Source of the DNA: Delphinus delphis
Lineage: Eukaryota; Chordata; Mammalia; Artiodactyla; Delphinidae
Length of the DNA stretch: 64,000 nt
Direction: 5' to 3'
Assembly (NCBI RefSeq): GCF_949987515.2
Contig: NC_082692.2
Coordinates: 88,483,488 to 88,547,487 of the forward strand
Position 1 is the stretch's first letter; every line of letters starts with the position of its first letter. Below the pieces are notes generated by a model. It was not told where the DNA came from, ran no database searches, and worked only from the letters and a program-made list of their open reading frames with translations. The translations under genes were made by a program, and so were the position numbers. Shown piece by piece: positions 61,019 through 64,000 of this stretch.

Positions 61019-61329
61019 TTTTTTTTTTTTTTTTGGCTGTGTTGGGTCTTCTTTGCTGTGCGTGGGCTTTCTCTAGTTGCGGCGAGCAGGGGCTACACTT
61101 CATTGAGCTGCACCGCCTTATTGTGGTGGTATATCATGTTGCAGAGCACGGGCTCTAGGCACGCAGGCTTCAGTAGTTGTGGCTTGCGGGCTCTAGAGCA
61201 AAGGCTCAGTAGTTGTGGCACACGGGCTTAGTTGCTCTGCAGCATGTGGGTTCTTCCTGGACCAGGGCTCGAATCCGTGTCCCCTGCATTGGCAGGCGGA
61301 TTCTTATCACTGTGTCACGAGGGAAGTCC
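61019..61329 (-). mobile_element. CHR SINE, minus strand
   Basis: Head 'gggacttccctcgtgacaca' ends at 61329, T run at the left end. A 15-bp duplication 'cttggtgagcatttt' flanks it (61004-61018 and 61330-61344). A few dozen substitutions separate it from the other copies. Confidence 0.95.
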
Positions 61330-61344
61330 CTTGGTGAGCATTTT

Positions 61345-62540
61345 ATCTTTTCACTATATCTGAATTTTGGAGTGAGTGTGTGAATTAAAGACATAATTAG
61401 GCTGCCAGATAATATCAGTTTATAAAAACATTATTTGCAATTTATTTCAGTAGCGTTTAGTGGAAAATTGTGTTTTCTGTATGTACATTAGATTTGTCAT
61501 ATTTTTATGTGTGTTAAAAACATGGTATCCTTCAAATATTTATTTTATAAAGAAAAATTTTTAGGAATATAAAACAAACTCACATTTATTTATTCTGTCT
61601 TGTCCTCTTTTTTAACTTGACACTTAATACTTACCAGTGCCTTGAAAACTCACAAAAATTGCATTATACATTATGCTTTCATAATTTCTGATTATTAGAT
61701 GATTATGAAAAATAAAAAAGATCTTTCTTCTGCTCATGATAACCAATTGTTGCATGATATGATATTGGTTGAAACACCGTAAGATAAATACTTTTTTGGT
61801 TCATAATAATTGTATCTGGTCCTGGAATAAACATCAGTCTAATTTTGAGAAACAGAAACAAGTTTCCCCCAAATGTATTTTTCATTGGATGAAGCAAAGA
61901 AAACATGTTTGGTATACAAGAATTGTTGTTAATTACCTTGTGTGTAAGATATTTATCAATTTATCAGCCCTTTGAGCGTGCATAATAGAAAAAACACACT
62001 ATACTGGGCAGAGAGTTGTTTTGTACTTCCTCTTAAGCAATTCATTAAAATGTAGATAAATTTTAAGCTCTTTTATTTTAAAGTGGACTAGCTATATATC
62101 TTCCACTTTGTTTTCAAATGCAAATGGTTAAGTGTTTTGCATTCTAATCAGTAAACAGCCCTGTGACTAAATCATAATTTAATGATCTCTTCCTAGAGAG
62201 ATAATGATGCAAAATTTAGATCTGAAAAGAGGATTCTCATTTTTATCTAATTGGGCTGATCTTTCTGTAAAATCTCTGCAGGCTTTGCAGTTGTGCTAAT
62301 AATAAAACCCTGGATGAAATCTACATTATGAAAGATGCTATATTTTTGTTCAGGAATATAAATTATTGAAACATATCTTTATATATGAAATGGTATATAT
62401 ATATGGTATTTTTTTGTATGTGTAATAATGTGCATTTTCTCTTGAGTTGGGAGAATTGTCTCAGTTTTATTGGAAGTAAGAGCTAGGGCTTTTTGTTTAA
62501 ACAGTCACGTATACTTTAAATAAATTGGAAGAAAAAATAG
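61345..62540. other. no gene seen
   Basis: AT-rich single-copy sequence with a (TATATG) patch near 62391. Confidence 0.35.
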
Positions 62541-62544
62541 TCTT

Positions 62545-63180
62545 TAATATTTACCCACATATTTCCATTTCCAGGGTCTTTATTTCTTTCTAAAGATCTT
62601 AGTTTCATCTGGTATCATTTCCCTTCAGCCTTAAAAACTACTTTTAACATTTCTTGTAGTGCAGCTCTGACGGTGATAACCCTCTTTAGTTTTCTTTTAT
62701 CTGGAACTATCTTTATCTTGCCTTCATACTTGAAGAATACTTTCACTGGATCTAGACTTCTAGGGTTTTTTTTTTTTTTTCTTTTAGCACTTTAAGCTTG
62801 CTATTCATGTGTATGTTATGTGTTGCTTTTCTCTCTGTCTTCTTTCAAGGTTTTCTTTTACTCTTTGTTTTTTAGCAGCTTAATTACTGTGCTCTAGGTG
62901 GGGTTTTCTTTGTATTTATTCTGCTATAGCATTGCTGAATTCCTTGAATCTATACATTTCTGACTTGCATCACTTTCGGTAAATCTTTGCCATTATTTCT
63001 TCAAATATATTTTATGCCCCATCTTTCTCTCTTCTTTTGGGACTCCAATTATACACATATTAAGTATTTTGAAGCTGCATTCATTTTTCTCCCTCCAATC
63101 TTGTCTCTCTCTTTGAGGTTGGAAAATTTCTGTTGATCTAGCTGACAGACTGGGTCCTGCCCTCTGGTTAAAAGCTATAA
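62545..63180 (-). mobile_element. old L1 fragment over ORF1, minus strand
   Basis: 'catttcttgtagtgcagctc', 'ctatctttatcttgccttca', 'ttgccattatttcttcaaat' and 'tcttttgggactccaattat' are antisense to the 3' half of L1 ORF1 (the RNA-binding C-terminal domain region). No frame is intact. Confidence 0.6.
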
Positions 63181-63295
63181 AATAGGAAACTCATCCAGTG
63201 CTGTTTCCTTCCTCTGGGTTTCTACCCTTTCCAGCATCTGCCTGTTTGGGAAAACCTTCCAGCGCTTTCAGTTATTACGTTTATATTCTATCCAT

Positions 63296-63309
63296 TCTTT
63301 ACAGTTTTT
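63296..63309. repeat. target-site duplication, left copy
   Basis: 'tctttacagttttt', identical to 63790-63803. It lies at the poly(A) end of the U6-L1 insertion. Confidence 0.9.
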
Positions 63310-63685
63310 TTGTTTGCTTGCTTGTTTTTATTTTATTTTTAAGTTTTTATTATGGAAAATTCAAACATAAGCAAAAGAGAAAAGAGTTTGAGGACCCCCT
63401 CCACCATGACCTGTCACCCAGCTTCCAACAGTTAACTCATAGACAATCTTGTTTCAACAATAATGCTACTTACTCACCCCTCATCCCAGATTATTTTGAA
63501 TGGCTCCCAACATCATATTATTTTGTTTTAAATATATCAGCATGTATCTCTAGATAGGGATTAAAAAAAAAAACCCACAATATCATTATCACAACCACAA
63601 AATTAACAATAATTCCTTAATATTACCAAATATCTAATGAGTATTCAAACCCCCCAGTTCTACATATATATAATTTTTTAAACAG
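63310..63685 (-). mobile_element. L1 3' end, the 3' half of the U6-L1 chimera
   Basis: Read on the minus strand it starts right after the U6 T run with 'ctgtttaaaaaa', follows old L1 3' UTR text ('ggaattattgttaattttgt', 'gagttaactgttggaagctg') and ends 'tttccataataaaaactt' with an A-rich tail. AATAAA lies about 20 nt before the tail. It contains a run of A/T near 63560 but no large gap. Confidence 0.8.
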
Positions 63686-63742
63686 AAAAATATGGAACGC
63701 TTCACAAATTTGCATGTCATCCTTGCGCAGGGGCCGTGCTAA

Positions 63743-63783
<41 letters not shown>

Positions 63784-63789
63784 GAGCAC
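63686..63789 (-). ncRNA. U6: U6 spliceosomal snRNA copy, likely retropseudogene
   Basis: The minus strand carries a full-length U6: 5' 'gtgctcgcttcggcagcaca', the central 'aacgatacagagattagca' and the terminal 'gcgttccatattttt'. U6 pairs with U4 and then U2 and the 5' splice site in the spliceosome core. The ACAGAGA box and the AGC triad are intact. I see three changes against the mammalian U6 I know: AGCATGG to AGCACGG, and two CpG to TpG changes in ACACGC and TTCGTG. Upstream of the 5' end (63790 onward) I see no TATA box at -30 and no clear proximal sequence element, so it is probably not expressed from its own promoter. It is fused to an L1 3' end and the composite has one duplication. 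Confidence 0.92.
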
Positions 63790-63803
63790 TCTTTACAGTT
63801 TTT
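63790..63803. repeat. target-site duplication, right copy
   Basis: 'tctttacagttttt', immediately adjoining the first base of the U6 copy. Identical to 63296-63309. Confidence 0.9.
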
Positions 63804-64000
63804 ATCTACAGGAGGGTTGGTCCTGAAAGGAACCATAACTAGAATTCCACAACTTTACATTGGAAAGAATTTCTTACATTACAAATCTTTAAAAATATAA
63901 TTTTAGACTGTTTAATCATCATAAGGTTGCAGAATAATTCATTAGGTTGAACAGTGTGAAATCACCATGTTTGCAGGACTGACATAGGAACAATTTCATA

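Overview
The window is mammalian nuclear DNA, almost certainly from a whale or dolphin. The main evidence is a set of about a dozen tRNA-Glu-derived SINEs of the CHR type, whose heads read like 'cttccctggtgg..cagtggtt' and which usually sit between exact short direct repeats. Two copies (28517 and 41457) belong to the short, GC-rich CHR-2 type known from cetaceans and close relatives, and they carry long pure A tails. L1 3' ends, L2, MIR, MaLR-type LTRs, Tigger and MER5-like DNA transposon copies fill much of the rest. No bacterial, viral-replicon or CRISPR structure is present.

I see no complete protein-coding gene. The long open frames are chance frames, antisense SINE sequence or decayed transposon reading frames. 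The window reads as an intergenic desert or a piece of a large intron. Two short plus-strand segments (33659-33727 and 60234-60315) have good splice acceptor and donor sequences and one open frame each, in phase with one another. They are candidate exons only.

Layout. 1-6 kb: a long minus-strand L2 copy, then a 744-bp Tigger element with both ends and TA target duplications. 6-13.7 kb: old L1 cut by a CHR SINE, a second CHR SINE, a MaLR LTR, MIR and L2 pieces, an AT-only tract, then a young L1 3' end with a second L1 fragment in its poly(A) tail. 13.7-18.6 kb: mostly single-copy DNA, possibly containing conserved non-coding elements. 18.6-31 kb: old L1 copies in both orientations and most of the SINEs. 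31-45.7 kb: a Tigger-like MITE inside an L1 ORF2 fragment, a cluster of MER5A copies, MLT1-type LTRs and several L2 pieces. 45.7-62.5 kb: mainly single-copy sequence with scattered MIR, L2, LTR and two SINEs. 62.5-64 kb: an L1 ORF1 fragment, then a composite insertion in which a nearly perfect full-length U6 snRNA copy is fused to an L1 3' end, the whole flanked by one 14-bp target-site duplication.

The U6-L1 chimera at the right end is the most notable object. It is a known class of template-switching product, so it is a new instance and not a new system. I found no convincing undescribed biological system in the window.
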